Below are positions 34,346 to 41,669 of a DNA stretch of 64,000 nt, piece after piece. Both the position numbers and the translations under genes were made by a program. The stretch comes from Oscillospiraceae bacterium (GTDB lineage: Bacteria > Bacillota > Clostridia > Oscillospirales > Ruminococcaceae), in assembly GCA_017847885.1 (NCBI GenBank), contig JAGAUA010000008.1, forward strand, positions 38,434-102,433, in the 5' to 3' direction. Below the pieces are notes generated by a model that made no database searches, had not been told where the DNA came from, and saw nothing but the letters and a program-made list of their open reading frames with translations. Each line of letters opens with the position of its first letter. The stretch's first letter is position 1.

Positions 34346-34796
34346 CTGTTTTACCCTCCTTTTGATTTACATATTGGCACATATACTCCAGCATTTCACC
34401 GTAAAGCACGTTGAATTCATTGACCCGTTCCGTGCCCATTTTCTCTTTTATGAATGAAATCAGAGAAAGCATATTTTTCTGCGCATTATCCAGAATTTCC
34501 TCGCCCTTTTCGGTAAGTATTACTATCGTGCTTCGGCGGTTGAGCATATTGACCCTGCGCTCGATAAAACCTTTTTCATCAAGGCTTTTCAAAGTCCTTG
34601 AAACGGCAGGGGGTGTGACCTCCAACTCCGCCGCTATTTGTGAAACGGTTATCCCGTCGGGCGAGCCGTTGTCCTTGATAATATTCATCAAGCCGAATTC
34701 ACCGTGGGAAATTCTTTCGTCAATAGGCATCTGCATCATAAGCTGCCTCATTCTGCGGAATTTCTCGCTTATTTCAAAATTTATATTGCCGCTCAC
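34338..34796 (-). CDS. MarR family transcriptional repressor of the ABC exporter operon
   Basis: A 152-residue winged-helix regulator. The DNA-binding region is VSQIAAELEVTPPAVSRTLKSL with the wing DEKGFIERRVNMLNRRSTIVILTEKG, as in MarR/SlyA. It is the first gene of the operon and overlaps the next gene by 8 bp, so auto-repression with relief by an exported compound is the expected logic. AT-rich symmetrical sites lie at 34891-34916, just downstream of the promoter. Start is GTG at 34796 behind GGGAGGG. Confidence 0.9.
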   Translation of the reverse strand: MSGNINFEISEKFRRMRQLMMQMPIDERISHGEFGLMNIIKDNGSPDGITVSQIAAELEVTPPAVSRTLKSLDEKGFIERRVNMLNRRSTIVILTEKGEEILDNAQKNMLSLISFIKEKMGTERVNEFNVLYGEMLEYMCQYVNQKEGKTDD

Positions 34797-34819
34797 AGGC
34801 TGTCCCTCCCAATTAATTA

Positions 34820-34883
34820 GTGCGTACCCAATAACCGAAAAAAATGCTCCGAAGCAAAGCTTCTACGCACTTTTCGGTTGTTG
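34820..34883 (-). promoter_or_regulatory. Structured leader of the marR operon with interleaved inverted repeats
   Basis: Arm A GTGCGTA (34820-34826) matches A' TACGCAC (34864-34870); arm B CAATAACCGAAAA (34829-34841) matches B' TTTTCGGTTGTTG (34871-34883) with one G-T pair; GAAGC-AAA-GCTTC (34851-34863) lies inside. The order A-B-A'-B' means the two long stems exclude each other or form a pseudoknot. It lies between promoter and start codon. Confidence 0.6.
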
Positions 34884-34890
34884 AGCAGAC

Positions 34891-34916
34891 ATTAATTAAC
34901 ATACTTAATTATTAAC
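34891..34916. promoter_or_regulatory. Likely MarR operator
   Basis: ATTAATTAACATACTTAATTATTAAC-type symmetry (two TTAATTA half sites) placed 10-35 bp downstream of the -10, where a repressor would block transcription. Confidence 0.5.
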
Positions 34917-34926
34917 CACGTTACAG

Positions 34927-34955
34927 ATTATAGCACAGAGTTTTTTTGTTGTCAA
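34927..34955 (-). promoter_or_regulatory. Promoter of marR-ABC-ABC
   Basis: Minus-strand TTGACA (34950-34955), 17-bp spacer, TATAAT (34927-34932). Confidence 0.88.
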
Positions 34956-35043
34956 TAAACAAATAAAAGTTTCACCATTTGAACACATTCAACAGAAAAT
35001 CATCACTTTTGCAGATGCTGCCTTAATGTAATAATACTGTAAC

Positions 35044-35072
35044 TTGACACTTAAAATTTAGCATGATAAAAT
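35044..35072 (+). promoter_or_regulatory. Promoter of the small lipoprotein gene
   Basis: TTGACA (35044-35049), 17-bp spacer, TAAAAT (35067-35072). Confidence 0.75.
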
Positions 35073-35106
35073 AAAATCAACAAATATTTGCGGAGAATTG
35101 CCGAAT

Positions 35107-35634
35107 ATGAAAATGAAAATATACGCTGTACTTGCCTGTGCAGCTTTGCTTTTTTCGGGCTGCGGACATAAGATACCGAAAAAGCCTCCTGCGGTCACAG
35201 TCAATGCAGGCGATGCTTCCGTCAACAGCACCGTTAACCTGTCCTGCTGGGACAACACAGTTTACCTTTTGGACGTAACCGCTTCCGAATGGATAGAAAA
35301 GTTTGGAGAACCCGTTTATTTCCCCGACGGAACCGTGTTTGAGGTTGTAATTCCCGAAAAAAATGCAGCACCCGACAAGGTCACGGTTACCGATACATTG
35401 ATAAGACCTAACGGTACAATGAAATATGACGAACGTGCAGCGGTTGTGGATATTACCCCCGAGGTAAGCGGAAATGTTATCTCTTTTTCCCTTGACTCCC
35501 ATTGGGCAACGGCGCTAAGCTCCGATTTAGCAGACTACGAAAAAGGCACTGCATTTCGCTGCTTTGACGTGACCTGCCATTGGGGAGACAACGTCTGCGT
35601 GTATACCTTCTGCGTCCGAAGCGACCCTGTGTAG
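35107..35634 (+). CDS. Small lipoprotein of unknown function
   Basis: A 175-residue lipoprotein with signal peptide KMKIYAVLACAALLF and lipobox L-F-S-G-C. After a short PKKPPAVTVN linker, the mature part is beta-rich with several aromatic residues (WDNTVYLLDV, FDVTCHWGDNVCVYTFCV) and four cysteines near the end. No family is recognised. ATG at 35107 follows GGAGA. A single-gene unit between the MarR promoter and tRNA-Leu. Confidence 0.75.
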   Translation: MKMKIYAVLACAALLFSGCGHKIPKKPPAVTVNAGDASVNSTVNLSCWDNTVYLLDVTASEWIEKFGEPVYFPDGTVFEVVIPEKNAAPDKVTVTDTLIRPNGTMKYDERAAVVDITPEVSGNVISFSLDSHWATALSSDLADYEKGTAFRCFDVTCHWGDNVCVYTFCVRSDPV

Positions 35635-35675
35635 GTTTGATAATTGTAAATAAAATATTAACTTCCCGTTTGCTA

Positions 35676-35704
35676 TTGACAAATCATTCAAAATTATGTA
35701 TAAT
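35676..35704 (+). promoter_or_regulatory. Promoter of tRNA-Leu
   Basis: TTGACA (35676-35681), 17-bp spacer, TATAAT (35699-35704), 20 bp before the tRNA. Confidence 0.88.
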
Positions 35705-35723
35705 GTATTAGTCGTTAGTAAAT

Positions 35724-35810
35724 GCGGATATGGCGGAATCGGCAGACGCGCTAGATTCAGGTTCTAGTGGTAGCAATACCGTGTGTGTTCAAGTCACATT
35801 ATCCGCACCA
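35724..35810 (+). tRNA. tRNA-Leu (anticodon CAG)
   Basis: 87 nt with acceptor GCGGATA/TATCCGC, discriminator A and encoded CCA (35808-35810). The anticodon arm CTAGA-TTCAGGT-TCTAG gives anticodon CAG, reading CUG. The long variable arm and GTTCAAG T-loop are those of a class II leucine tRNA. Confidence 0.95.
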
Positions 35811-35917
35811 CGCAAAATAGGCGTTTTCAAGGCTTTTTACAGCTTTGGAAGCGCTTTTTGTTTTGCCTTGATACGGCAAACTTACGACATTTCTAACACT
35901 TTTCTAACACTCGGCTG

Positions 35918-35946
35918 TTGACAACGCCGACAAACCGTGCTATAAT
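35918..35946 (+). promoter_or_regulatory. Promoter of the cobalamin-riboswitch btuFC operon
   Basis: TTGACA (35918-35923), 17-bp spacer, TATAAT (35941-35946), just before the aptamer. Confidence 0.85.
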
Positions 35947-35969
35947 ATCAAGCGTTATATTTGAATATC

Positions 35970-36160
35970 AAGCACTTATGCAGGTGCCCCGAGAGTTTAT
36001 GCTTGGTCGGGGATAATAGGGAAGCTTAGCACGGTCCTGCCGCCGTAATGATGAGGTTCGTCCGTTTCGTGCATATGCCACTGAGCAATTGGGAAGGCGC
36101 ACGGAATACCCGCAAAACGGGTCAGTCAAAGTCGGAAGACCTGCCTGCAATTGCAAGGTA
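35970..36160 (+). ncRNA. Cobalamin (B12) riboswitch aptamer
   Basis: Conserved elements in order: GCAGGTGCCCCGAGAG, GGGGATAATAGGGAAGC, GGTCCTGCCGCCGTAATGA, GCCACTGAGCAATTGGGAAG with GGCGCACGG, then CGGGTCAGTCAAAGTCGG and GAAGACCTGCC. GCAGGT near the 5' end pairs with ACCTGC at the 3' end to close the core. It lies upstream of btuF-btuC and should switch them off when B12 is present. The terminator is almost 280 nt further on, which is unusual. Confidence 0.93.
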
Positions 36161-36212
36161 TATCCTTGTTGAGCTGTGCGCCGCAGTGAACGGTTGATGC
36201 AGCTTGTGCCGA

Positions 36213-36405
36213 AGAGGGGTGTCCCCTCCGCCGTTTCGCTTGTTACATTGTGAAGCACTAAAGGTTTGTGGCACGGTACCAACAGAACTTATTTGTCGGT
36301 ACTCTGTTTAAAGGGGTGCCCCCTCCGCCGTTTCACTTGTTAATAGGTGAAATGAACAAAGTTTGCCGCACGGTATCGGTACTTACCAAAACGTTGTCGG
36401 TCAGC
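36213..36405 (+). repeat. Structured repeat R2, copies b and c in tandem, inside the riboswitch leader
   Basis: Copy b (about 36213-36300) and copy c (about 36308-36405) each have GGGG-TG(T/C)-CCCC, TCCGCCGTTTC, a second stem (TTCGC/GTGAA in b; TTTCAC/GTGAAA in c) and AAGGTTTGTGGCACGGTACC or AAAGTTTGCCGCACGGTATC. Copy a lies reversed at 17043-17133. They sit between the aptamer and its terminator. Confidence 0.78.
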
Positions 36406-36437
36406 TTTGCTGTGCCCTTTTCGGTATGAGTTGTATT

Positions 36438-36477
36438 TCCCTTTGCTGTGACGATACGGCAAAGGGATTTTTATTTT
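36438..36477 (+). terminator. Expression-platform terminator of the cobalamin riboswitch
   Basis: TCCCTTTGCTGT (36438-36449) pairs with ACGGCAAAGGGA (36456-36467), then TTTTTATTTT. CTTTGCTGTG also occurs at 36405-36414 and could pair with the same 3' arm, forming an antiterminator. Confidence 0.85.
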
Positions 36478-36494
36478 GAAAGGAATTGGGAAAA

Positions 36495-37511
36495 ATGAAA
36501 ATGAAGAAATTTATCGCGTTTATTGCTGCTGCGGCTCTGACCTTGAGCATGGCTGCCTGCGGAGAAAACTCCACAAGAGACGGCGGCGAGATAACCACAA
36601 CCGAGATAACCGCGGCTGAGACCGTTACCGAAACTGCCGAGGTAGGCGCTGCCGAGGAAACAACTGCGGCTGCGGAGGCAAAAACTATCACCGACCGCGA
36701 GGGCAACACAATTGAAGTGCCGTCTTCCGTGAACACTATCGTTTCAACAGCTCCGTCCATAACGGAGATTCTTACGGGTCTCGGCGCAGGCGGAAGGATT
36801 ATTGCTGCCGACATTTACTCGGCAGACGTTGAGGGTGTCGACCCTGCGATTTGCACCCTGGATTTCTACAACCTCAACCTTGAGGAGCTTACCGCACTTG
36901 CTCCCGATGTTGTCATCATCAGCGGCATATCCATGAGCGGCGCTGACGACCCTTACGCAGCCCTCAAGGAAGCAGGTATAAACGTGATATACGTTCCAAC
37001 ATCGGCTTCCATAGAGGCGATAAAGCTTGATATTGAATTTCTTGCGGCATATACCGGCACAGAGGCAAAGGGCACGGAGCTTATTGCCGAAATAGACAGC
37101 GCTGTTGCCGACATATCCGAAAAAGCAAAGGGCATAACCGAAAAGAAGTCGGTTTACTTTGAAATAAGCGCTGCGCCTTACCTTTACTCCTGCGGCAGCG
37201 ATACCTTTATCAACGAGGTAATTACCCTTATCGGCGCGGAAAACATCTATGCAGGCGAAAGCGGCTGGATATCCAACTCCGAGGAAAGCGTTATTGCCGC
37301 TGACCCCGACGTTATCATCACAAATGTTATGTACGACGGCTACGATTTTAACGAAATAAAGACCCGTGCAGGCTGGGAAAACCTTTCCGCAGTAAAGAGC
37401 GGCGCGGTTTATCAGGTCGATGCAAACGCTACCAGCCGTCCGTCACAGTATATCATCGGCGGAATTTATGAGGTGGCAAAGGCTGTTTACCCCGAAGTTT
37501 ACGGCGAATGA
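36495..37511 (+). CDS. btuF: Cobalamin-type ABC transporter substrate-binding lipoprotein
   Basis: A 338-residue lipoprotein: signal peptide with lipobox SMAAC, a T/E-rich linker, then a class III binding fold (two lobes joined by a helix). ITDREGNTIEVPSSVNTIVSTAPS is the usual opening of BtuF/FhuD-like proteins, followed by ELTALAPDVVII and DANATSRPSQYIIGG. The cobalamin riboswitch upstream makes B12 or its precursors the likely ligand. It overlaps btuC by 4 bp (ATGA). The T/E-rich linker matches other lipoproteins of this window. ATG at 36495 chosen; 36501 is a close alternative. Confidence 0.88.
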   Translation: MKMKKFIAFIAAAALTLSMAACGENSTRDGGEITTTEITAAETVTETAEVGAAEETTAAAEAKTITDREGNTIEVPSSVNTIVSTAPSITEILTGLGAGGRIIAADIYSADVEGVDPAICTLDFYNLNLEELTALAPDVVIISGISMSGADDPYAALKEAGINVIYVPTSASIEAIKLDIEFLAAYTGTEAKGTELIAEIDSAVADISEKAKGITEKKSVYFEISAAPYLYSCGSDTFINEVITLIGAENIYAGESGWISNSEESVIAADPDVIITNVMYDGYDFNEIKTRAGWENLSAVKSGAVYQVDANATSRPSQYIIGGIYEVAKAVYPEVYGE

Positions 37512-38527
37512 AGCTGACAAAGACCGCGTTTGCGGCGTTATGCACCATTGCTGTAATAGTTTGCACCCTTATTATCGGCATAGCGGCAGGAAGCGTTTTC
37601 GTGCCCCCCGTGCAGATACTCCGCGTTTTTGGGCATAAGCTTTTCGGCGCGGAACTAAACGGCGTCCCCGATTCAGCGGTAAGCATCATATGGGACATAC
37701 GCTTCCCACGGGTCATGCTTGGGTTTATCACGGGGGCGGCGCTGTCGGTCTGCGGTGCAGTGACCCAATCTGTGCTGAAAAACCCCCTTGCCTCGCCCTT
37801 TACCCTTGGTGTATCAAGCGGCGCGTCCTTGGGAGCAGGACTTGTTATCATCTTCGAACTGTCCTTTTTGGGCAGATTTACCCTGCCGTTTTTCGGACTT
37901 GCTTTCGGAATAATCACCATGTTCGGCATGGTGGCGCTTGCCTCCCGTATCGACCGCAGTCTGCAAGGCACAACAATAGTGCTGACGGGCATGGTGCTGT
38001 CCCTGTTCGTGAACAGCATTGTTACGCTTTTGGCGAATGTTGCAGGGGACAAATACGACCGTGTGATGAAGTGGCAGACGGGCAGCTTTTCGGGCAGAAA
38101 GCAGGAATACGCCCTTATGCTGGGTGTCGTTCTGGCGGCGTGCTTTGTGCTGTTTTTGGCAAAGTCCCGTGATATGGACCTGCTGACCTTCGGCGACGAG
38201 CAGGCGAAAAGTACGGGTCTTGATACGGGCAGGGCAAAGGCATTGCTCCTGCTTGTGACGGCGGTGCTGTCGGGCACGGCGGTTGCCTTTTCGGGAGTAA
38301 TCGGCTTCATCGACCTTATCTCGCCACACATTGCAAGGCGGCTTTTCGGCGCAAAGCATAGGGTGCTTATACCCATGTCGGCGGCGCTGGGGGGAGTATT
38401 CACGGTGCTGTGCGACCTTGCGGCAAGGACGGTCATATCACCTGCCGAGCTGCCCGTGGGCGTGGTAACGTCCCTTATCGGCGCGCCATTTTTCGCGTGG
38501 GTATTTTTCGGCAAACGGAAAAAATAA
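37508..38527 (+). CDS. btuC: FecCD/BtuC-type ABC transporter permease
   Basis: A 339-residue inner-membrane permease with about ten helices. The family signatures are RFPRVMLGFITGAALSVCG, NPLASPFTLGVSSGASLGAG, GVIGFIDLISPHIAR (the ATPase-contact loop) and LPVGVVTSLIGAPFF. It forms the channel of the importer with BtuF. The ATPase gene (btuD) normally found next to it is missing here: after the stop come only repeats and a sigma-factor gene. So the ATPase must be encoded elsewhere. Confidence 0.93.
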   Translation: MKLTKTAFAALCTIAVIVCTLIIGIAAGSVFVPPVQILRVFGHKLFGAELNGVPDSAVSIIWDIRFPRVMLGFITGAALSVCGAVTQSVLKNPLASPFTLGVSSGASLGAGLVIIFELSFLGRFTLPFFGLAFGIITMFGMVALASRIDRSLQGTTIVLTGMVLSLFVNSIVTLLANVAGDKYDRVMKWQTGSFSGRKQEYALMLGVVLAACFVLFLAKSRDMDLLTFGDEQAKSTGLDTGRAKALLLLVTAVLSGTAVAFSGVIGFIDLISPHIARRLFGAKHRVLIPMSAALGGVFTVLCDLAARTVISPAELPVGVVTSLIGAPFFAWVFFGKRKK

Positions 38528-38550
38528 CGGGCGATACGGCGTGGTATTGG

Positions 38551-38740
38551 TGAATAGTTTTGTAGGGGCGGAATCAATTTCCGCCCGTTGATTATTGTTA
38601 AACTGTCGGGCGGATAATATCCGCCCCTACAAAATCGTTGTTTCATTGTAGGGGACGGGTTTCCCGTCCCGTTAGTGAAAAGTGAATAGTTTTTGTAGGG
38701 GACGGGGCAGACAACGCTTGCGTTGTTTTAGTCCCGTTAA
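38551..38740. repeat. Composite intergenic repeat R1, copy C
   Basis: Contains TTGTAGGGGCGGAATCAATT with CCGCCC, CGGGCGGATAATATCCGCCC, GGGACGGGTTTCCCGTCCC, two TGAAWAG heptamers and a nested ACAACGC-TT-GCGTTGT hairpin. Lies between btuC and the sigma-factor gene. Confidence 0.82.
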
Positions 38741-38762
38741 CGTTATTATTTTTCGATACGCT

Positions 38763-38797
38763 GCGGCTTTATCTTTTGGTAAAGCCGATATTTTTTT
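38763..38797 (+). terminator. Terminator after btuFC and repeat R1
   Basis: GGCTTTA (38765-38771) pairs with TAAAGCC (38780-38786), then GATATTTTTTT. Confidence 0.7.
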
Positions 38798-38884
38798 CGG
38801 AATATGCAAGCTATCCGCTGCAAAAACGTACTTAATAAGTGAAAAACGTTTTTCTTTTATCAAGGGTACAAAAGGAGGAATTTC

Positions 38885-39436
38885 ATGGACGACGGCAGCA
38901 TAATATCACTGTTCCTTGAGCGTTCGGAGAATGCTATTCATGAAACTAAAATCAAATACGGGCGGCTTGTTGTCAGCACGGCAATGCGGATACTTGGAAA
39001 TCAGGCGGACGCGGAGGAATGTGAAAACGATACATACATGGGCGTGTGGTCGGCTATACCGCCCCAGCGTCCGCTTAATTTCAAGACATTTCTGCTAAAA
39101 ATTGCACGCAATCAGGCGCTTAAACGGTATCATTTTCTCAACGCGGAAAAGCGCAATCCCAACGTGGAAATTCCGCTGGAAGAGCTTTACGAATGTGCCG
39201 ATGAAAGCACGTCTGCGGCATACTCCGACGATGCCCTTGCCGAGATAATGAACGGCTTTCTTGCGCTTCTGAACGAGGAAACGCGGAGGGTGTTCATGCT
39301 CAGATATTGGTATTTCGCTTCGGTAAAGGAGATAACCGAGGAATGTGGCATAAGCAAGAGCAAGGCGGAATCCATGCTGTTCCGCACAAGAAAAAAACTG
39401 AAAAAATACCTTGAAGAGAAAGGAGTAAGACAATGA
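38885..39436 (+). CDS. ECF-type RNA polymerase sigma factor
   Basis: A 183-residue sigma-70 family factor with region 2 (about residues 20-85, YGRLVVSTAMRILGNQADAEECENDTYMGVW) and region 4 (about 120-175, EETRRVFMLRYWYFASVKEI then ECGISKSKAESMLFRTRKKL). It directs polymerase to a small set of stress promoters. It overlaps the next gene by 4 bp (ATGA), and that gene encodes a membrane protein of anti-sigma layout, so the pair should be a signalling switch. AAAGGAGG precedes ATG at 38885. Confidence 0.92.
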   Translation: MDDGSIISLFLERSENAIHETKIKYGRLVVSTAMRILGNQADAEECENDTYMGVWSAIPPQRPLNFKTFLLKIARNQALKRYHFLNAEKRNPNVEIPLEELYECADESTSAAYSDDALAEIMNGFLALLNEETRRVFMLRYWYFASVKEITEECGISKSKAESMLFRTRKKLKKYLEEKGVRQ

Positions 39437-41127
39437 CCAAAAGAGACATTGAGCGCATGGTTTCCCTTGCGGACGACCAATACATAGACGAGCTTTTCGA
39501 GCAGAAGGTACGCGGCAGAAAGCGTTATCCTGCCGTATGGTTGGGCACGGCTGCTGCTGCGGCGCTGGCTTTGTTCGCAGGCGGTATGCTTTCGGGGGAC
39601 GATTCGGGAACCCTTGACGGCTTGCAGAGCATAACGGTTGAAACGACAACTCTAAGTGCAGTTGTTCCTGTGGGGGAAGTCCTGCCCGAGGCTGTTTCCA
39701 AGGAGAATATTCCCGTTGACTATGACGAAAATTTTGATTACAGCGTGTATTTCAGCCGCGATGATTTTGAACAAGTCAACGAAGATTGCGACTTTACCGA
39801 TGATTATTTCGACTTTGACGAGACGTATCTTGAAAGCATTATTCCTTTTGACGTAAGCGAGTTCCCGAATGTTTACGGCTCGGTTTGCGTTGATGAAAAT
39901 AATGTCCCCTTAAACATCAGATTGGACTTCGTTGACAGCTACGGCGAAAAAGTTGATTCAAAGTATATGAATGTTGTGGTAAACAGCAAGTGCTTCTGGT
40001 TTACGTTTAAGGGACTTGAGCCTGTTCAGCGAATGGGTGTTGATATTTACGGCTGCGACCTGACCGATAGATCCGAGAAAAAGACGCTTGGCGCATATTT
40101 TGTTTTGGACGGAAAATATTATACTCTCTATATGGTCAATATGACATATGAGGAGGCTATCGGTGTTATCGACAGGCTGATTTTAAGCGGTTTTTCCGCG
40201 GATAGCTTTGACCTTTCAAAGGGTACCGAGTACAGGACGGACAGCAGGGCGGTGACTCTTGCCGAAGCGAATGAGATAGAGCCGTTTGCGAGGTATATTC
40301 CACAGGTCAGCAAAATAGGCGATATGGAATTTTCAGAGCGCAGCGAGTATACTGCCTCTTTTGAAGGCGGCGAGATGAAGTACCATGAAGTTCGTGTTGA
40401 ATACTGCTATATGGATGATTATGAGATAAAGAGAAATATTGCTGCGTATTACCGCAAATACGACGTTGAAGAATATTACGAAAGCCCTGCATCTGCTGTC
40501 AGACTTGACGCACTAACGAGGGATAATCTTGATGGGATTGCACGTTTTGAAATTGACGGTGAAACGTCCTTTTACCGTTTTTACATTAGTATTGAGGATT
40601 TTTATATACTTGTTGTGGCAAGCTGCTCTCCCGACGAGCTTTGGTCTTATATAAGTGAAATTAACGGCGGAAAGTATTCCGAGAAAGAGGAAATGCTCAA
40701 AAAAGAACAGGAAAGCAAACAGGCGGCAGGAATATTACAGTCCTCAAAGCTTCTGAAATATCCCGTCGAGGGGGAAATATCCGAGCCTTACGGTGAACGC
40801 ACGGCGGACGGTGCGGAGGATTTCCACAACGGCATTGATTTTGCGGTACCGGAGGGTACTCCCGTTTATGCCGCCGCGGACGGCGTTGTGCAGGCTTCCG
40901 TTGACCCCAACAGCGGATACGGAAAGAATATAGTTATCTCCCACGATATTGACTTGTCCACGCTTTACGCCCACCTCAGCGAAGTTTCCGTAAGCGAGGG
41001 GGACGAGGTCAAGGCAGGCGACCTGATTGGCTATTCGGGCAGCACGGGGTATACCTACGGCGCGGCGCTCCACTTTGAGGTGCGCGTCGGCGGAGAACAC
41101 CGCGACCCCATGGATTATCTGGTGTAA
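39433..41127 (+). CDS. Anti-sigma-like membrane protein fused to an M23 (LytM) peptidase domain
   Basis: A 564-residue protein. Residues 1-32 are cytosolic (MTKRDIERMVSLADDQYID), followed by a membrane helix at about 33-53. A long acidic extracellular region of about 380 residues follows, and a LytM/M23 domain at about 435-564. In the M23 domain the zinc ligands H465, D469 (HNGID) and H547 (LHFEV) and H514 (YAHLSE) are present, but the first His of the usual HxH motif is Ala (GAALHFEV). It may therefore bind rather than cut peptidoglycan. The sigma-factor partner overlaps it by 4 bp. Anti-sigma function is inferred from layout and operon position. Confidence 0.8.
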   Translation: MTKRDIERMVSLADDQYIDELFEQKVRGRKRYPAVWLGTAAAAALALFAGGMLSGDDSGTLDGLQSITVETTTLSAVVPVGEVLPEAVSKENIPVDYDENFDYSVYFSRDDFEQVNEDCDFTDDYFDFDETYLESIIPFDVSEFPNVYGSVCVDENNVPLNIRLDFVDSYGEKVDSKYMNVVVNSKCFWFTFKGLEPVQRMGVDIYGCDLTDRSEKKTLGAYFVLDGKYYTLYMVNMTYEEAIGVIDRLILSGFSADSFDLSKGTEYRTDSRAVTLAEANEIEPFARYIPQVSKIGDMEFSERSEYTASFEGGEMKYHEVRVEYCYMDDYEIKRNIAAYYRKYDVEEYYESPASAVRLDALTRDNLDGIARFEIDGETSFYRFYISIEDFYILVVASCSPDELWSYISEINGGKYSEKEEMLKKEQESKQAAGILQSSKLLKYPVEGEISEPYGERTADGAEDFHNGIDFAVPEGTPVYAAADGVVQASVDPNSGYGKNIVISHDIDLSTLYAHLSEVSVSEGDEVKAGDLIGYSGSTGYTYGAALHFEVRVGGEHRDPMDYLV

Positions 41128-41132
41128 AAACA

Positions 41133-41163
41133 AATACTGAGAAGAGCCGTTTCTTCTCAGTAT
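41133..41163. terminator. Terminator between the anti-sigma gene and cobO
   Basis: ATACTGAGAAG pairs with CTTCTCAGTAT. The stop codon of cobO lies inside the 3' arm, so the convergent genes share the hairpin. Confidence 0.7.
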
Positions 41164-41669
41164 TCTATCCCTTTTCGTGCCGCAACGCCGCTTTCATAAG
41201 GGTGCCTAACACATTTTATCTCGCTGATATAATCCGCAGCGTCAACAAAAATATCCGCAGGCTCTCTTCCCGTAAGAACTATCTCGGTACTGCTTTTTCC
41301 GCCTAAAATAAGCCCCTGCGCTTTTTCACTATCCACAAGTCCGTGCCTATATGCGGAATTGAACTCATCGAGAATTATCATATCATATCCGCCGCCGAAC
41401 GCTTCCGCAAGCAGGCGGTCGTGACATTCCGCAATTTCAGCTTTGTCAGCTTCGGTCATATTCCAAAAGAACGGATAATCCTTGTTACAGCGCATAACCT
41501 TGATATCGGGTATCAGCCGCAAAGAGTTCAGCTCCGAGGTTTCTCCGCCTTTCATAAACTGCACAAAGCACACCTTCATTCCTGCGCCCGAAGCACGAAG
41601 CGCAATCCCCAGCGCCGCAGTTGTCTTACCCTTTCCGTCACCGCAGTAAATATGCAAAAATCCCATCAT
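41157..41669 (-). CDS. cobO: Cob(I)yrinic acid a,c-diamide adenosyltransferase, CobO/BtuR type
   Basis: A 170-residue enzyme moving the adenosyl group of ATP to cob(I)alamin or its precursors. The P-loop near the start is [31 protein letters not shown] and [19 protein letters not shown] are family motifs. It is the last gene of cobD-cobQ-cobO, its ATG overlapping the cobQ stop. The products supply adenosylated intermediates for the cobQ step. Confidence 0.96.
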   Translation of the reverse strand: MMGFLHIYCGDGKGKTTAALGIALRASGAGMKVCFVQFMKGGETSELNSLRLIPDIKVMRCNKDYPFFWNMTEADKAEIAECHDRLLAEAFGGGYDMIILDEFNSAYRHGLVDSEKAQGLILGGKSSTEIVLTGREPADIFVDAADYISEIKCVRHPYESGVAARKGIEY

